From assembly GCA_963703125.1 (NCBI GenBank), contig OY969790.1, positions 1,302,001-1,366,000 of the forward strand: a DNA stretch of 64,000 bases, in the 5' to 3' direction. This DNA comes from MFD04716-140 sp963703125. Lineage in GTDB: Bacteria; Bacteroidota; Bacteroidia; Flavobacteriales; Flavobacteriaceae. This document shows, in pieces, positions 8,929 through 18,267 of this stretch. Positions within the stretch are counted from its first letter, which is position 1, and the number at the start of each line of letters is the position of its first letter. The notes under the pieces were generated by a model. That model was not told where the DNA came from and did not search any database. It saw nothing but the letters and a program-made list of their open reading frames with translations. Position numbers and translations under genes: made by a program.

Positions 8929-10464
8929 ATGAAGGAGCATTATGATGTTGTAATCGTTGGTAGTGGTTTGGGAGGCTTGGTCTCAGCCCTCATTCTGGCA
9001 AAAGAAGGAAAAAGTGTATGCCTTCTTGAAAAAAACAATCAATACGGCGGCAATCTACAGACGTTCGTTCGGGACAAAACTATTTTCGATACGGGAGTTC
9101 ATTATATAGGAGGCCTTGGAGAAGGGCAAAATCTGCATCGGTATTTTAAATATTTGGGAATCTATGACGACCTCTCACTAAAAAAGATGGATGTTGACGG
9201 GTTTGACATTATCACCTTTGATGATGATTCCATAGAATACAAACATGCACAAGGATACAAGAATTTTGAGGAAAAACTTATAGCCCAGTTTCCCGATGAG
9301 GCAAAAGGCATTCGGGAGTATTGCAAAGAGCTGCAAAAAACCTGTGATAAATTCCCGCTTTACAATTTGAGATTGGGAAAGGCCTATTACGAAGATGAGA
9401 TGATGTTTCGGCAAGATGCAAAGTCCTATATTGACTCTTTTACCAACAACGAAAAATTGCGGGCGGTACTGGCAGGATCCAATTTATTATATGCGGGGGA
9501 AGCCAACAAAACTCCGTTTTACGTGCATGCACTGTCTGTTAATTCCTATATAGAAAGTGCTTATCGTTGTGTAAATGGGGGAAGCCAAATTTCCAAGTTA
9601 TTGGTCCGCAAACTAAAGGAGCATGGTGGAGAAGCCTATAAAAAGCACGAAGTCGTCAAGTTTGGTTTTGAGGACAAAAAAATAACCTCAGTCTTTCTTG
9701 AGGATGGTCGTGTTGTAAAGGGATCTGTTTTCATTTCGAACATTGAACCAAAATTGACCTTGAAATTATTGGGGTTGGACAAGTTCCGTAAATCGTACAC
9801 AAATCGAATTGAACAGATAGAGAGCACCATTTCGGCCTTTAGCCTTCATTTGGTACTAAAACCGGAAACTTTTAAATACCTCAACCACAACTATTATCAT
9901 TTTAAGGATTACAATCGTGTGTGGGACGGTCACCATTATACCCAAGAAAGTTGGCCCGAAAGTTATATGATCTCAATGGGGGTAAAAAAGGAGATGGACG
10001 GATGGGCCGATCAGTTAACGGCTATAACCTATATGCGATACGAAGAGGTTCTCCCTTGGGAGGATACGTTTAATACCATAGTAAAAAAGAACGACCGCGG
10101 TCAAACCTATGAGGAATTCAAAGACACAAAAACAGAACAGTTTTTGAAGGAAATAGAGAAAAAATTTCCTAATATTCGGGCATGCATACAATCGGTCTAT
10201 ACCTCTACTCCCCTGTCCTATCGCGATTATATAGGATCCAATAAAGGGGCCATGTATGGGTATGCAAAAAATATTGAAAATCCGTTGAGGTCGTTTATTT
10301 CCCCCCGAACCAAAATTGACAACCTATTATTTACAGGACAAAGCTTGAATATGCACGGAATCCTCGGGGTTACCATTAGTGGTATTGTAACCTGTTCCGA
10401 GCTATTGGGAAGAGAGTATTTACTAAATAAAATACTGGAAGCAAATAAAAAAATACCTATATAA
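8929..10464 (+). CDS. CrtI-like NAD(P)/FAD-dependent oxidoreductase
   Basis: 511 residues. The N-terminus is a Rossmann dinucleotide-binding fold (VVIVGSGLGGLVSALILAKEGK, glycines at 11-16) followed by the GG doublet near residue 40, typical of phytoene-desaturase-like flavoproteins. The C-terminal FAD-binding stretch LLFTGQSLNMHGILGVTISG is also conserved. Homologues occur in flexirubin and aryl polyene clusters and could oxidise or saturate the polyene or the aromatic end. It follows the exporter by 6 bases. It is not a carotenoid gene by context, because no phytoene synthase is near. Confidence 0.8.
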   Translation: MKEHYDVVIVGSGLGGLVSALILAKEGKSVCLLEKNNQYGGNLQTFVRDKTIFDTGVHYIGGLGEGQNLHRYFKYLGIYDDLSLKKMDVDGFDIITFDDDSIEYKHAQGYKNFEEKLIAQFPDEAKGIREYCKELQKTCDKFPLYNLRLGKAYYEDEMMFRQDAKSYIDSFTNNEKLRAVLAGSNLLYAGEANKTPFYVHALSVNSYIESAYRCVNGGSQISKLLVRKLKEHGGEAYKKHEVVKFGFEDKKITSVFLEDGRVVKGSVFISNIEPKLTLKLLGLDKFRKSYTNRIEQIESTISAFSLHLVLKPETFKYLNHNYYHFKDYNRVWDGHHYTQESWPESYMISMGVKKEMDGWADQLTAITYMRYEEVLPWEDTFNTIVKKNDRGQTYEEFKDTKTEQFLKEIEKKFPNIRACIQSVYTSTPLSYRDYIGSNKGAMYGYAKNIENPLRSFISPRTKIDNLLFTGQSLNMHGILGVTISGIVTCSELLGREYLLNKILEANKKIPI

Positions 10465-10478
10465 AATAATCCGTATTT

Positions 10479-11361
10479 ATGGGAACACTGGCAACATCCC
10501 CAATAGAAAGGGTTAAGAATATTTCGAAAGACGATTTTATTCAAAGCTATTATAAACCTCAACGCCCAGTAATCTTAGAGCGTTTAACAGAGAATTGGCC
10601 CGCCTTTAAAAAATGGGACTTGAACTACATACAGCAACTTGCCGGTGAGCAAGTGGTACCATTATACGACAGTAAACCAACCAAGGGCAAGCAGAAATCC
10701 GCTGAACCGGTTACTGAAATGAAGTTTTATGAATATTTGGAACTTCTTAAAACACAGCCCACAGACCTTCGTATTTTTTTCTATAATATTCTGGACAGCA
10801 TGCCCGAACTGGCTAAGGATTTTGACTATCCCGATATTGGACTTAAGTTCTTCAAACGTCTGCCGGCCATGTTCTTTGGAGGGGAAGGATCAAAAGTTCT
10901 TGCCCATTATGATATGGATCTTGCCGATTTGATGCATTTTCATTTCCATGGCACCAAAAGTGTGACATTGTTCAGTCCGGAACAGACGAAATATTTATAC
11001 AAGGTTCCTTTTGCCGTGCATAACCTTGAAGCCATAGATATCGAACCGACCCGACTTTGAAAAATATCCGGCACTCCAGCATGTTACCGGTCTTGAAGGA
11101 ATCCTAAACCACGGTGACACCTTGTACATGCCCAGTGGATATTGGCATTACATTAAATATTTGAATGCCGGTTTCTCCATAACGCTCAGGGCATTGCCTA
11201 CAAAACCGAACAGACTACTAAGAACCGCCTATAACATTTTCTTTATGCGGAATTTTGAAAATTTGATGCGAAAGGCCATTGGGCAAAAATGGGTAGATAA
11301 AAAAGAAAGTCATATGGTACGCCGAATCAACGGAAAGTACAGAGAGAAAATGAACCAATGA
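10479..11361 (+). pseudogene. cupin-like (JmjC-type) oxygenase, frameshifted
   Basis: Two reading frames make one protein of about 293 residues. The first (10479-11060) carries HYD at 143-145, the HxD iron-binding pair of cupin_8/JmjC hydroxylases, and WPAFKKW near 40. It stops soon after IDIE. The second frame (to 11361) continues with PDFEKYPALQHVTG and holds GYWH, the likely distal iron His. Reading shifts by one extra base near 11043-11056, in the run ccgacccgac. Joined, the parts fit the length of cupin-like 2-oxoglutarate/Fe(II) enzymes found in these clusters. As written the product would lack its third iron ligand. The downstream gene overlaps its stop (ATGA), so the frame end is real. 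A sequencing indel or true inactivation are both possible. Confidence 0.75.
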
Positions 11362-13037
11362 TAAAAAGGTGCCAAATAGAATTCATTTTAATTTCTATGG
11401 CCCTTCTGGCCGTGACATCCTGCGGTGTCTCCAAATCGCTCAAAGACATACCAGATCTAGAGGATTATCCCGCGAAAACTCCCGAAAGAATTCAACTAAA
11501 CGATTCGTCTTTTATTACTGAAAAAGGTTCGCTTTTTAAAAACAAACAAGGACTTTGGGAAATGTACGTTGAGGGAAACCCAATGGAATTGGGACTTAAC
11601 GAAGGAAGTCTCACGCAGGAACTTTTTCATTTTCAGGAAGAGGCCCTTTTGACCAAAGTAGATGCCATGGTACCATCGGGTACCAAACAATATCTGCTAA
11701 GAAAATTTTTGGCATGGTTCAACCGTAAAATGTATCTCAATATTCGAACCGAATATAAGGCCGAAATATTTGGCCTTTCAAAATATGCATCGGATAAATA
11801 TGAATACATTGCGGCAGCTTATCGTAGAATTCTTTATTTACATGGCGCACATGATATTGGCCATGCCATGCAAGATCTGGCTCTTGTAGGATGCTCCTCT
11901 TTTGCCGCTTGGGGCACCAATACTGAAGATGGAAAATTGATCATAGGACGCAATTTTGATTTTTATGCCGGTGAGGATTTTGCCAAAAATAAAATCGTTG
12001 CGTTTGTAAATCCGGATGTTGGCCACAAATTTATGTCCGTCACCTGGGGCGGCATGATCGGGGTCGTTTCGGGCATGAACGACCAAGGACTCACGGTTAC
12101 TATAAATGCGGGCAAGTCAAAATTTCCTTTGGTCGCTAAAACCCCAATTTCATTGGTCACACGGGAAATATTGCAATATGCTTCTACCATTGGGGAAGCG
12201 GTGGCGATAGCCAAAAAACGACAGGTATTTGTTTCAGAATCAATTTTTGTGGGAAGCGCAAAAGATAAAAAAGCGTCCCTAATAGAAGTTTCGCCACAAA
12301 ATTTTGGGGTGTACGAAGTTTCCAACTCCGATCAACTCATCTGTTCAAACCATTTTCAAAGCAGCGCGTACACCAATGACAAAAAGAACCAAAAACATAT
12401 CTTGGAAAGCCACAGTCAATACCGTTTTGACCGCATGGTAGAACTATTGGATGAAAGTGGAACCGTAACCCCTCAAATGGCGGTGGCCCTTCTTAGAAAT
12501 CAAAAAGGCCTCAACGGCACAGAGATCGGATTGGGCAATGAAAAAGCGTTGAACCAACTTAGGGCACATCATGCAATCGTTTTTAAGCCCGATGAACTTT
12601 TGGTATGGGTTTCCAGCAATCCGTATCAACTGGGCGAATTTGTTGCCTATGATTTAAATGAGGTTTTTGGCACAGTTACGCCCCTAAAGCGTAAAACTTT
12701 GCTTTCAAAATCAAGTGAAAACATAAAGGAAGATCCATTTTTGCATTCTGAAGAATATCACAATTATGAAAAATACCTTAAATTGAGGAAGGTAGTTCTC
12801 TCCGCAATGGAATCTGACGAACCTCTTGAAAAGGCGGTGCAAGATGAATTTGTAAACAGCAATCCAGACTTCTGGGAAGTACATTATCTAGTGGGGCTAT
12901 ATAATTATAACCGAGGTTATGATACCGTTGCCCTCAGTTCATTTTTAGAGGCCCAAACCAAAGAAATTACAACGCTGCCAGAGAAAGAAAAGATAGCTGC
13001 GTATATTCGTAAGCTAAAACGAAGTCTGCATAAATGA
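11358..13037 (+). CDS. C45-type N-terminal-nucleophile acyltransferase/hydrolase lipoprotein
   Basis: 559 residues. A lipoprotein signal with lipobox (MALLAVTSCGVS) is at the N-terminus. The central part matches the acyl-CoA:6-aminopenicillanate acyltransferase (peptidase C45) fold: VGCSSFAAWG with Cys179 as likely N-terminal nucleophile after self-cleavage, then GRNFDFYAG and GMNDQGLTVTINAG. Family members cut or transfer amide-linked acyl groups. A C-terminal TPR-like tail (about 480-559) follows. Both gene borders are ATGA overlaps. In flexirubin-type clusters this protein may attach or release the acyl chain in the periplasm; that is inference. Confidence 0.75.
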   Translation: MIKRCQIEFILISMALLAVTSCGVSKSLKDIPDLEDYPAKTPERIQLNDSSFITEKGSLFKNKQGLWEMYVEGNPMELGLNEGSLTQELFHFQEEALLTKVDAMVPSGTKQYLLRKFLAWFNRKMYLNIRTEYKAEIFGLSKYASDKYEYIAAAYRRILYLHGAHDIGHAMQDLALVGCSSFAAWGTNTEDGKLIIGRNFDFYAGEDFAKNKIVAFVNPDVGHKFMSVTWGGMIGVVSGMNDQGLTVTINAGKSKFPLVAKTPISLVTREILQYASTIGEAVAIAKKRQVFVSESIFVGSAKDKKASLIEVSPQNFGVYEVSNSDQLICSNHFQSSAYTNDKKNQKHILESHSQYRFDRMVELLDESGTVTPQMAVALLRNQKGLNGTEIGLGNEKALNQLRAHHAIVFKPDELLVWVSSNPYQLGEFVAYDLNEVFGTVTPLKRKTLLSKSSENIKEDPFLHSEEYHNYEKYLKLRKVVLSAMESDEPLEKAVQDEFVNSNPDFWEVHYLVGLYNYNRGYDTVALSSFLEAQTKEITTLPEKEKIAAYIRKLKRSLHK

Positions 13038-14329
13038 TTCCCGAAATAGAAAAAGCATCCGCTACGGAAATAAAAAAAGTGCAAGAGGAAAAATTGAGGG
13101 AACTCATTTCCTATCTACAAACCCATTCAAAATACTACCAACGTCTCTTTGAGGAAAACGCAGTGACATCCAAAGATATTGAGACCCTGGACGATCTAAT
13201 AAAGATTCCGACAACGTCAAAAGAAGAGTTGCAAAAATACAATGCCGATTTTCTGTGCGTTCCAAAGAAAAAAATCATCGATTTCGTAACCACTTCCGGC
13301 ACTGTGGGTGAACCCGTAACGATTGGCCTCACCGATGCCGATTTGGAGCGGCTCGCCTATAATGAGGCCATTTCATTCGCCTGTGCGGGGGTTGGGGAAG
13401 ATGACATACTTCAATTGACAACGACTTTGGACAGGCGTTTTATGGCCGGATTGGCCTATTTCCTCGGTGCCCGAAAGTTGGGAGCGGGGATTATTCGCGT
13501 GGGTGCCGGGATCCCGGAACTACAATGGGATACCATTCAAAAATTTGGCCCCAGTTATTTGATCGTGGTACCCTCTTTTCTTTTAAAGCTGATAGAGTAT
13601 GCCGACCAGAACGGAATCGACGTGAACGCCTCGGGCGTGAAAGGGGCCATCTGCATTGGGGAGGCACTCCGAAATCAAGATTTTTCTTTGAACATATTGG
13701 CCAAGAAAATAAAAAAGTCGTGGGATTTGGAATTGTATTCTACCTATGCCTCTACCGAAATGAGTACCGCATTTACCGAATGTTCTGAGCAACAAGGCGG
13801 ACACCAGCATCCTGAACTGATCATCGTCGAAGTATTGGACGATAATGGAAACGCGGTTCCCGATGGTACCGAAGGTGAACTTGTGATTACCACCTTGGGG
13901 GTTGAAGCAATGCCGCTTTTACGGTTTAGAACCGGTGACATGATCATAGCACATACATCCTCTTGCAAGTGCGGAAGGAATACCCCACGTTTGGGGCCGG
14001 TCGTAGGTCGTAAAAAGCAGATGATCAAATATAAGGGCACCACGATCTATCCACCGGCCATGGATAACCTTTTAAATGATTTCAATGAGGTGGAAAGTTA
14101 TGTGATCGAAATCTATCACAATAGTATAGGAACGGATGAAATTGTAATTAAAATAGCGACAAACAGCACTTCGGGTTCCTTATTGAACCAGATCAAGGAT
14201 CATTTCAGGTCCAAACTTAGGGTATCGCCAAAAATTGAAGTCTGTGACAATCGTACCATTCAAGAACTACGTATGTCAAAATTGGGAAGAAAACCCATGA
14301 CCGTCATTGACAAAAGAGGAAACACATAG
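13034..14329 (+). CDS. phenylacetate-CoA ligase-like AMP-forming enzyme
   Basis: 431 residues, the usual length for PaaK-type ligases. ATP-binding loop TTSGTVGEPV near 87-96, YASTEMS near 236-242, and RTGD near 298-301 are the adenylate-forming motifs. A cysteine cluster (CKCG near 312) follows. The enzyme activates an aryl acid as adenylate. In flexirubin and aryl polyene clusters a ligase of this kind loads the aromatic starter (such as 4-coumarate or a 4-hydroxybenzoate type) onto an acyl carrier. It starts by an ATGA overlap with the C45-type gene and is the last gene before a terminator, so it closes the operon. Confidence 0.8.
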   Translation: MIPEIEKASATEIKKVQEEKLRELISYLQTHSKYYQRLFEENAVTSKDIETLDDLIKIPTTSKEELQKYNADFLCVPKKKIIDFVTTSGTVGEPVTIGLTDADLERLAYNEAISFACAGVGEDDILQLTTTLDRRFMAGLAYFLGARKLGAGIIRVGAGIPELQWDTIQKFGPSYLIVVPSFLLKLIEYADQNGIDVNASGVKGAICIGEALRNQDFSLNILAKKIKKSWDLELYSTYASTEMSTAFTECSEQQGGHQHPELIIVEVLDDNGNAVPDGTEGELVITTLGVEAMPLLRFRTGDMIIAHTSSCKCGRNTPRLGPVVGRKKQMIKYKGTTIYPPAMDNLLNDFNEVESYVIEIYHNSIGTDEIVIKIATNSTSGSLLNQIKDHFRSKLRVSPKIEVCDNRTIQELRMSKLGRKPMTVIDKRGNT

Positions 14330-14359
14330 GGCCTATCAAGGTTCTATCAATAAATAAAA

Positions 14360-14391
14360 CCCCTCAAAATGGGCAGATCCATTTTGAGGGG
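14360..14391. terminator. bidirectional hairpin terminator between pigment operon and ssb
   Basis: A perfect 13-bp stem (CCCCTCAAAATGG / CCATTTTGAGGGG) with a six-base loop lies between two convergent genes. On the minus strand it is followed by a T-rich run (TTTTATTTATTG), so it is best suited to end ssb; on the plus strand it would also stop the pigment operon. Confidence 0.85.
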
Positions 14392-14431
14392 CTTATCGTT
14401 ATAAATGCTTTCCGGCAAAGCGGCCCTGGAA

Positions 14432-14764
14432 TTATTTTCCCAGCATTAAAAGCTCATTGCACGTAACCTCGGTGACATATCTTTTTTCACCTTCCTTTGT
14501 TTCATAGGAACGGTGCGTTAATTTGCCCTCAATGGCTACTTGTTTGCCCTTGCTTAAAAAGTTCTCCACAATTTCGGCGGTCTTGCCCCAGGCGACTACA
14601 TTGTGCCACTGGGTATCCTCAACTTTTTCACCTTGGGCGTTTTTGTACGTTTCACTGGTGGCAATAGAAAATTTGGCCAATTTTTTACCACCATCCAAGT
14701 TTACGATTTCTGGGTCTTGGCCCAAGTTTCCAATCAACTGTACTTTGTTTTTTAGTGCGTTCAT
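14432..14764 (-). CDS. ssb: single-stranded DNA-binding protein
   Basis: 110 residues, an OB fold: MNALKNKVQLIGNLGQDPE at the start, then WHNVVAWGKTAEI and GKLTHRSYE. It binds single-stranded DNA in replication and repair. Housekeeping SSBs have a long linker and an acidic tip for partner binding; here the protein ends NELLMLGK, so that tail is missing. Short SSBs of this kind are common second copies in Flavobacteriaceae. The gene converges on the pigment operon and stands alone. It borders the accessory stretch that follows. Confidence 0.9.
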   Translation of the reverse strand: MNALKNKVQLIGNLGQDPEIVNLDGGKKLAKFSIATSETYKNAQGEKVEDTQWHNVVAWGKTAEIVENFLSKGKQVAIEGKLTHRSYETKEGEKRYVTEVTCNELLMLGK

Positions 14765-15171
14765 AATTTTGATTTTTATATCCTGCGTTTTATTTCAGGA
14801 ACGTTAAACAGTTAATACTACCGAACCTCCTTGATCCGACAGGACAAACTTAGACCACGGTAAAAAAAGAACTCGGTTGGGAACTATTTACTTTCGTTTG
14901 TAATCGGTTGTTGTCGTTTGAACTTGTTTTTATTGTTGATAATCAATACTATATATATTTTCAAAGAACCAAATTAAAGATGATTTGGAAATGCTATCTT
15001 AGTAAAACAAAATGGATATATCAACACTAGTGATCATATCCAATTGTTGGCGTTCATTGTAAAAAGACAGCCAGCGCGCATTTAGCACATTTTGGTTTTT
15101 TGCTGACGCTCAAGCCAATGATAAAAAACTAAAAGAACTAAATTTTGCTGACACACCAATAAAATAATGAT
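14765..15171. other. intergenic region with left edge of the accessory stretch
   Basis: 407 bases without a convincing gene. The first part is the upstream region of ssb. From about 14930 the sequence becomes AT-rich. At 15044-15060 it contains a short arm that is repeated inverted beyond the HerA gene, followed by a GC-richer patch (agccagcgcgca, tgctgacgctcaagcc) and then the start of the SIR2 gene. I could not find a clear Bacteroidota promoter (TTG, then TAnnTTTG). Confidence 0.6.
15044..15060 (+). repeat. left imperfect inverted-repeat arm flanking SIR2-HerA
   Basis: TTGTTGGCGTTCATTGT here pairs with the reverse complement of ACAACGAAACGCCAACAC at 18250-18267: both contain GTTGGCGTT followed by a TTGT end. 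The two arms lie outside the SIR2-HerA pair, about 3.2 kb apart. Short arms could arise by chance, but inside each arm there is a similar aagcc/ggctttttgc motif as well. Confidence 0.5.
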
Positions 15172-16389
15172 ATGAAAGATATTTTTATAAACGGAAACAG
15201 CCGAGTTTCAATGGAAATTGAAGGAGATGTAGTATCCAAAGTTTTTATTGACAATAAAGAACATAAGTTTGAACCAGATGATATTCAAAACAAGAGAGAA
15301 TATGCTGTACAAACTATGCGTAATAAATATCAAAAATTTCTCAGTAGTCAATATGAAAATCTAATTGTTCTTACTGGTGCAGGTTCTTCTGTCGGTATTG
15401 GAACTGACACCAAGCAAGGTCGTTTGTTAAGTCAGCTATGGGATGACACTGAGAAATTACTTACCAAAGATATTCTTGAAAAATTATGCAAACTTGTTCA
15501 TTACGATGATGAGAATGAAACAGGATACATCAAAAATTTAGAGAAGCTTTTGTCATGCGCAAATTCAGCAAAAGAATATGTTTCCGATGAAAATATTAAT
15601 ATTGAAGATACCATTGCAGCAATTGAAAAATTAATAAAATCTAGTTGTGAATTAATTCTACCAAAAAATTCTCCACATAAGGAATTTCTAGAAAAAATTA
15701 CAAAAAGAAAAGTAACTCTTCCTCGTACTAAAGTATTTACACTTAACTACGATACGCTAATCGAGCAAGCAGGAAAACAAGGGAACTTTACAATGATTGA
15801 TGGTTTCTCTTTTTCATTTCCTAGGATTTTCAGCGGAAGGAATTTTGATTATGATATAGTTCAAAGAGACAATAGTAGGGTAAAAGAAGAAGATAATTTT
15901 GTTCGTAAGGTATTTCATTTGTATAAACCTCACGGTTCAGTAGATTGGGAAAGATTAAAAGATGGGAGTATTAAGCAATCAGAGGCCGTTGATAAGGCCT
16001 TGATGATTTATCCAAAGGATAGCAAGTACGAAAGTTCCTATGAGCAACCATTTTTTGAAATGATGTCAAGGTTTCAACAGAATCTTCGGAAGGATAATGT
16101 ATTGCTTATTTGTATTGGATTCAGCTTTAATGACAAACATATAGTAACAGCAATTCAGGAAGCACTTGAACAAAATCCAGGCTTTCAATTAATGGTTGTT
16201 AATAAAGGGATTGACCAGACTGGCAAATTCAATAAGGAACTCCATCGTATATCACAAGAAAACTCATGTGTTGTTCTTGTAGACGAATTATTTGCAGACT
16301 TTGCAAAATATTTCCCTGACTTGAAGTCTTATAATCAAGATGAACATCGGAAAATTGTAATTAACTTAAATGCGGATAAAGATGAATAG
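15172..16389 (+). CDS. SIR2 family NADase of a SIR2-HerA defence system
   Basis: 405 residues. The SIR2 domain spans roughly 60-340: GAGSS at 69-73 (NAD loop), TLNYD at 190-194 (the TxNxD motif) and H254 in KPHGSVDW (catalytic His position). Defence SIR2 proteins hydrolyse NAD+ or cut DNA when phage is sensed. The N-terminal 60 residues and a C-terminal part after 340 have no family I can name. The downstream HerA gene overlaps by 8 bases, the arrangement of the known SIR2-HerA (also called Nezha) anti-phage system, in which the two proteins form a large complex. The region is AT-rich compared with its neighbours, a sign of transfer. Confidence 0.88.
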   Translation: MKDIFINGNSRVSMEIEGDVVSKVFIDNKEHKFEPDDIQNKREYAVQTMRNKYQKFLSSQYENLIVLTGAGSSVGIGTDTKQGRLLSQLWDDTEKLLTKDILEKLCKLVHYDDENETGYIKNLEKLLSCANSAKEYVSDENINIEDTIAAIEKLIKSSCELILPKNSPHKEFLEKITKRKVTLPRTKVFTLNYDTLIEQAGKQGNFTMIDGFSFSFPRIFSGRNFDYDIVQRDNSRVKEEDNFVRKVFHLYKPHGSVDWERLKDGSIKQSEAVDKALMIYPKDSKYESSYEQPFFEMMSRFQQNLRKDNVLLICIGFSFNDKHIVTAIQEALEQNPGFQLMVVNKGIDQTGKFNKELHRISQENSCVVLVDELFADFAKYFPDLKSYNQDEHRKIVINLNADKDE

Positions 16390-18169
16390 AAATCCCTTTG
16401 AGCATGATTACTTTATTGGATACATAAACAATGTTACTCCTCAATACGTTCAAGTACATTTTCCATCTAGCATACTATTAAAGGCTTTTATACATAAAGG
16501 AGAGCAATTAAATGGCGGTTTAGTTGGAAACTTTGTTGTTATTGAAGGGCAACAATATGGTTTCTTGGGTAAGGTATTAGAACTTGCATTGCCTGAAAAA
16601 GAAAGGTTAGAATTAAGTGAAAAATCATTTAACAACAAAGATTTTCACCCAACTGGGAAAATCGAAATTCTCTTGTCTTTTGATTTATTTGAACCTCAGA
16701 ATATTGATAAAGGTTTAAATTCCTTGCCATCCATTGGAGCTAAAGTTTTTGTTTGTTCTTCTGAATTTATAAAAAGATATTTTCGTGGTTTTGGAGTTAA
16801 AAAGGAAGACCAACTTACTACACCATTAATAGAATTAGGTTGTTTAACCTATGATAAATCTGCAATGGTTGAAATCTCTCAACAAGCAATTTTTGGTCGA
16901 CATTGCGCTGTTGTTGGAACAACGGGAGGGGGAAAAAGTTATACCGTCAGTAAATTAATTGAAGGTTTGGTTATAAATTGTGGTAAAGCTATTTTAATTG
17001 ATGCAACTGGTGAGTATTATAAGCATGATTCTGAAAGTTATTCAGTTAATGCATCCATATTAGCTTCAAAATCATTTTTCCATTATTCAAATCTTACGGT
17101 TGGTGATTTATTTGTTTTGTTGAGACCTGCAGGACAAGTACAAGCGCCAAAACTTATGGAAGCTATAAAATCACTTAAGGTTTTAAAAATTCTAAATGAA
17201 AAAGTAGATGCTGATTTTATTAAAATAAAAGATGAAAATACTTTTGCAATTAAAATTAAACAAGATTTATACGAAGACATAAAACATGATAATGCAACTC
17301 TTTTAAAAGCGGGTCAATTAATGCGTCCTTTTAATCGTGTTTATAATAAATACATTCAAGAAATTGAAAGTTTTGACTCAGATTTTAATGTCAAGGCATT
17401 ATCTAACCAAATTGTTAAAGAATGTGTCTATGATGTTGATTTTAACAGTTCAAATAAATGGGGAGGTCAAAATGCAAATCATTTAAATAACTGTATTAGC
17501 TTGATTCTTAGAATTAACAACCTGATAAATAACCCACAATTCGAAAACATATTCGGATTCAATAAAACAAAATCTGATGAGAATGAACTAATAAACCAGA
17601 TTGAAAAGTTCTTAGAAAAAGAAGAGTCATTATTAAGAATTGGATTTGAAGATGTTGGATTTGATTTTCAAGCAAGAGAAATACTAGCGAATGCAATTGG
17701 AAAGTATTTATTAGAAGCTGCTAGAAAGGGAAGATTTAAAAAAACACCTTTGGTACTATTTGTAGATGAAGCACATCAATATTTAAACAAAGAAGTTAAA
17801 GACGAGTATTTCGAATTAACAAAACTAAATTCATTTGACTCAATTGCTAAAGAATGTAGGAAATACGGATTGTTCTTGTGCCTAGCTACTCAAATGCCTA
17901 GAGATATTCCAATTGGCACATTAAGCCAAATTGGAACTTTTATTGTGCATAGATTGATAAATCATTTTGATAAAGAATCGATTGCCAACGCAAGTTCTTC
18001 AGCAAATAAAAGTTCGCTTGATTTTCTACCAATTCTAGGAGCAGGTGAAGCAATTTTAATGGGTGTTGACTTTCCGATGCCAGTAATGATGAAATTGTAT
18101 AAGCCTACTATAGAACCCGATTCATCAACTCCTAGTTTTAAACCAAACGCAAAAAGCCATGCACATTAA
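16382..18169 (+). CDS. HerA-type ATPase of a SIR2-HerA defence system
   Basis: The ATG at 16382 overlaps the SIR2 stop; an in-frame ATG 12 bases upstream is a weaker choice. 595 residues. An N-terminal HAS-barrel-like part is followed by a HerA/FtsK-type ATPase: Walker A GTTGGGKSYT (near 179 in this numbering), Walker B LVLFVDEAHQ (near 456-465), and HRLINHFDK near 520, where HerA proteins keep an arginine finger. HerA forms hexameric rings that move DNA and here probably scaffolds the SIR2 effector. Family and partner are firm; the trigger and target phage are unknown. Confidence 0.88.
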   Translation: MNRNPFEHDYFIGYINNVTPQYVQVHFPSSILLKAFIHKGEQLNGGLVGNFVVIEGQQYGFLGKVLELALPEKERLELSEKSFNNKDFHPTGKIEILLSFDLFEPQNIDKGLNSLPSIGAKVFVCSSEFIKRYFRGFGVKKEDQLTTPLIELGCLTYDKSAMVEISQQAIFGRHCAVVGTTGGGKSYTVSKLIEGLVINCGKAILIDATGEYYKHDSESYSVNASILASKSFFHYSNLTVGDLFVLLRPAGQVQAPKLMEAIKSLKVLKILNEKVDADFIKIKDENTFAIKIKQDLYEDIKHDNATLLKAGQLMRPFNRVYNKYIQEIESFDSDFNVKALSNQIVKECVYDVDFNSSNKWGGQNANHLNNCISLILRINNLINNPQFENIFGFNKTKSDENELINQIEKFLEKEESLLRIGFEDVGFDFQAREILANAIGKYLLEAARKGRFKKTPLVLFVDEAHQYLNKEVKDEYFELTKLNSFDSIAKECRKYGLFLCLATQMPRDIPIGTLSQIGTFIVHRLINHFDKESIANASSSANKSSLDFLPILGAGEAILMGVDFPMPVMMKLYKPTIEPDSSTPSFKPNAKSHAH

Positions 18170-18249
18170 GCAAACGCACAAAGCATTCCCACTACCAAAT
18201 TTGCTTAAAGAGCATGTCTCGCAAACGTACAGATTGACAGAGATAAAAA

Positions 18250-18267
18250 ACAACGAAACGCCAACAC
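18250..18267 (-). repeat. right imperfect inverted-repeat arm flanking SIR2-HerA
   Basis: ACAACGAAACGCCAACAC, the inverted partner of 15044-15060. It lies 81 bases after the HerA stop and immediately before a second, longer hairpin element. A 79-codon frame crosses this stretch but has no recognisable features. Confidence 0.5.
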
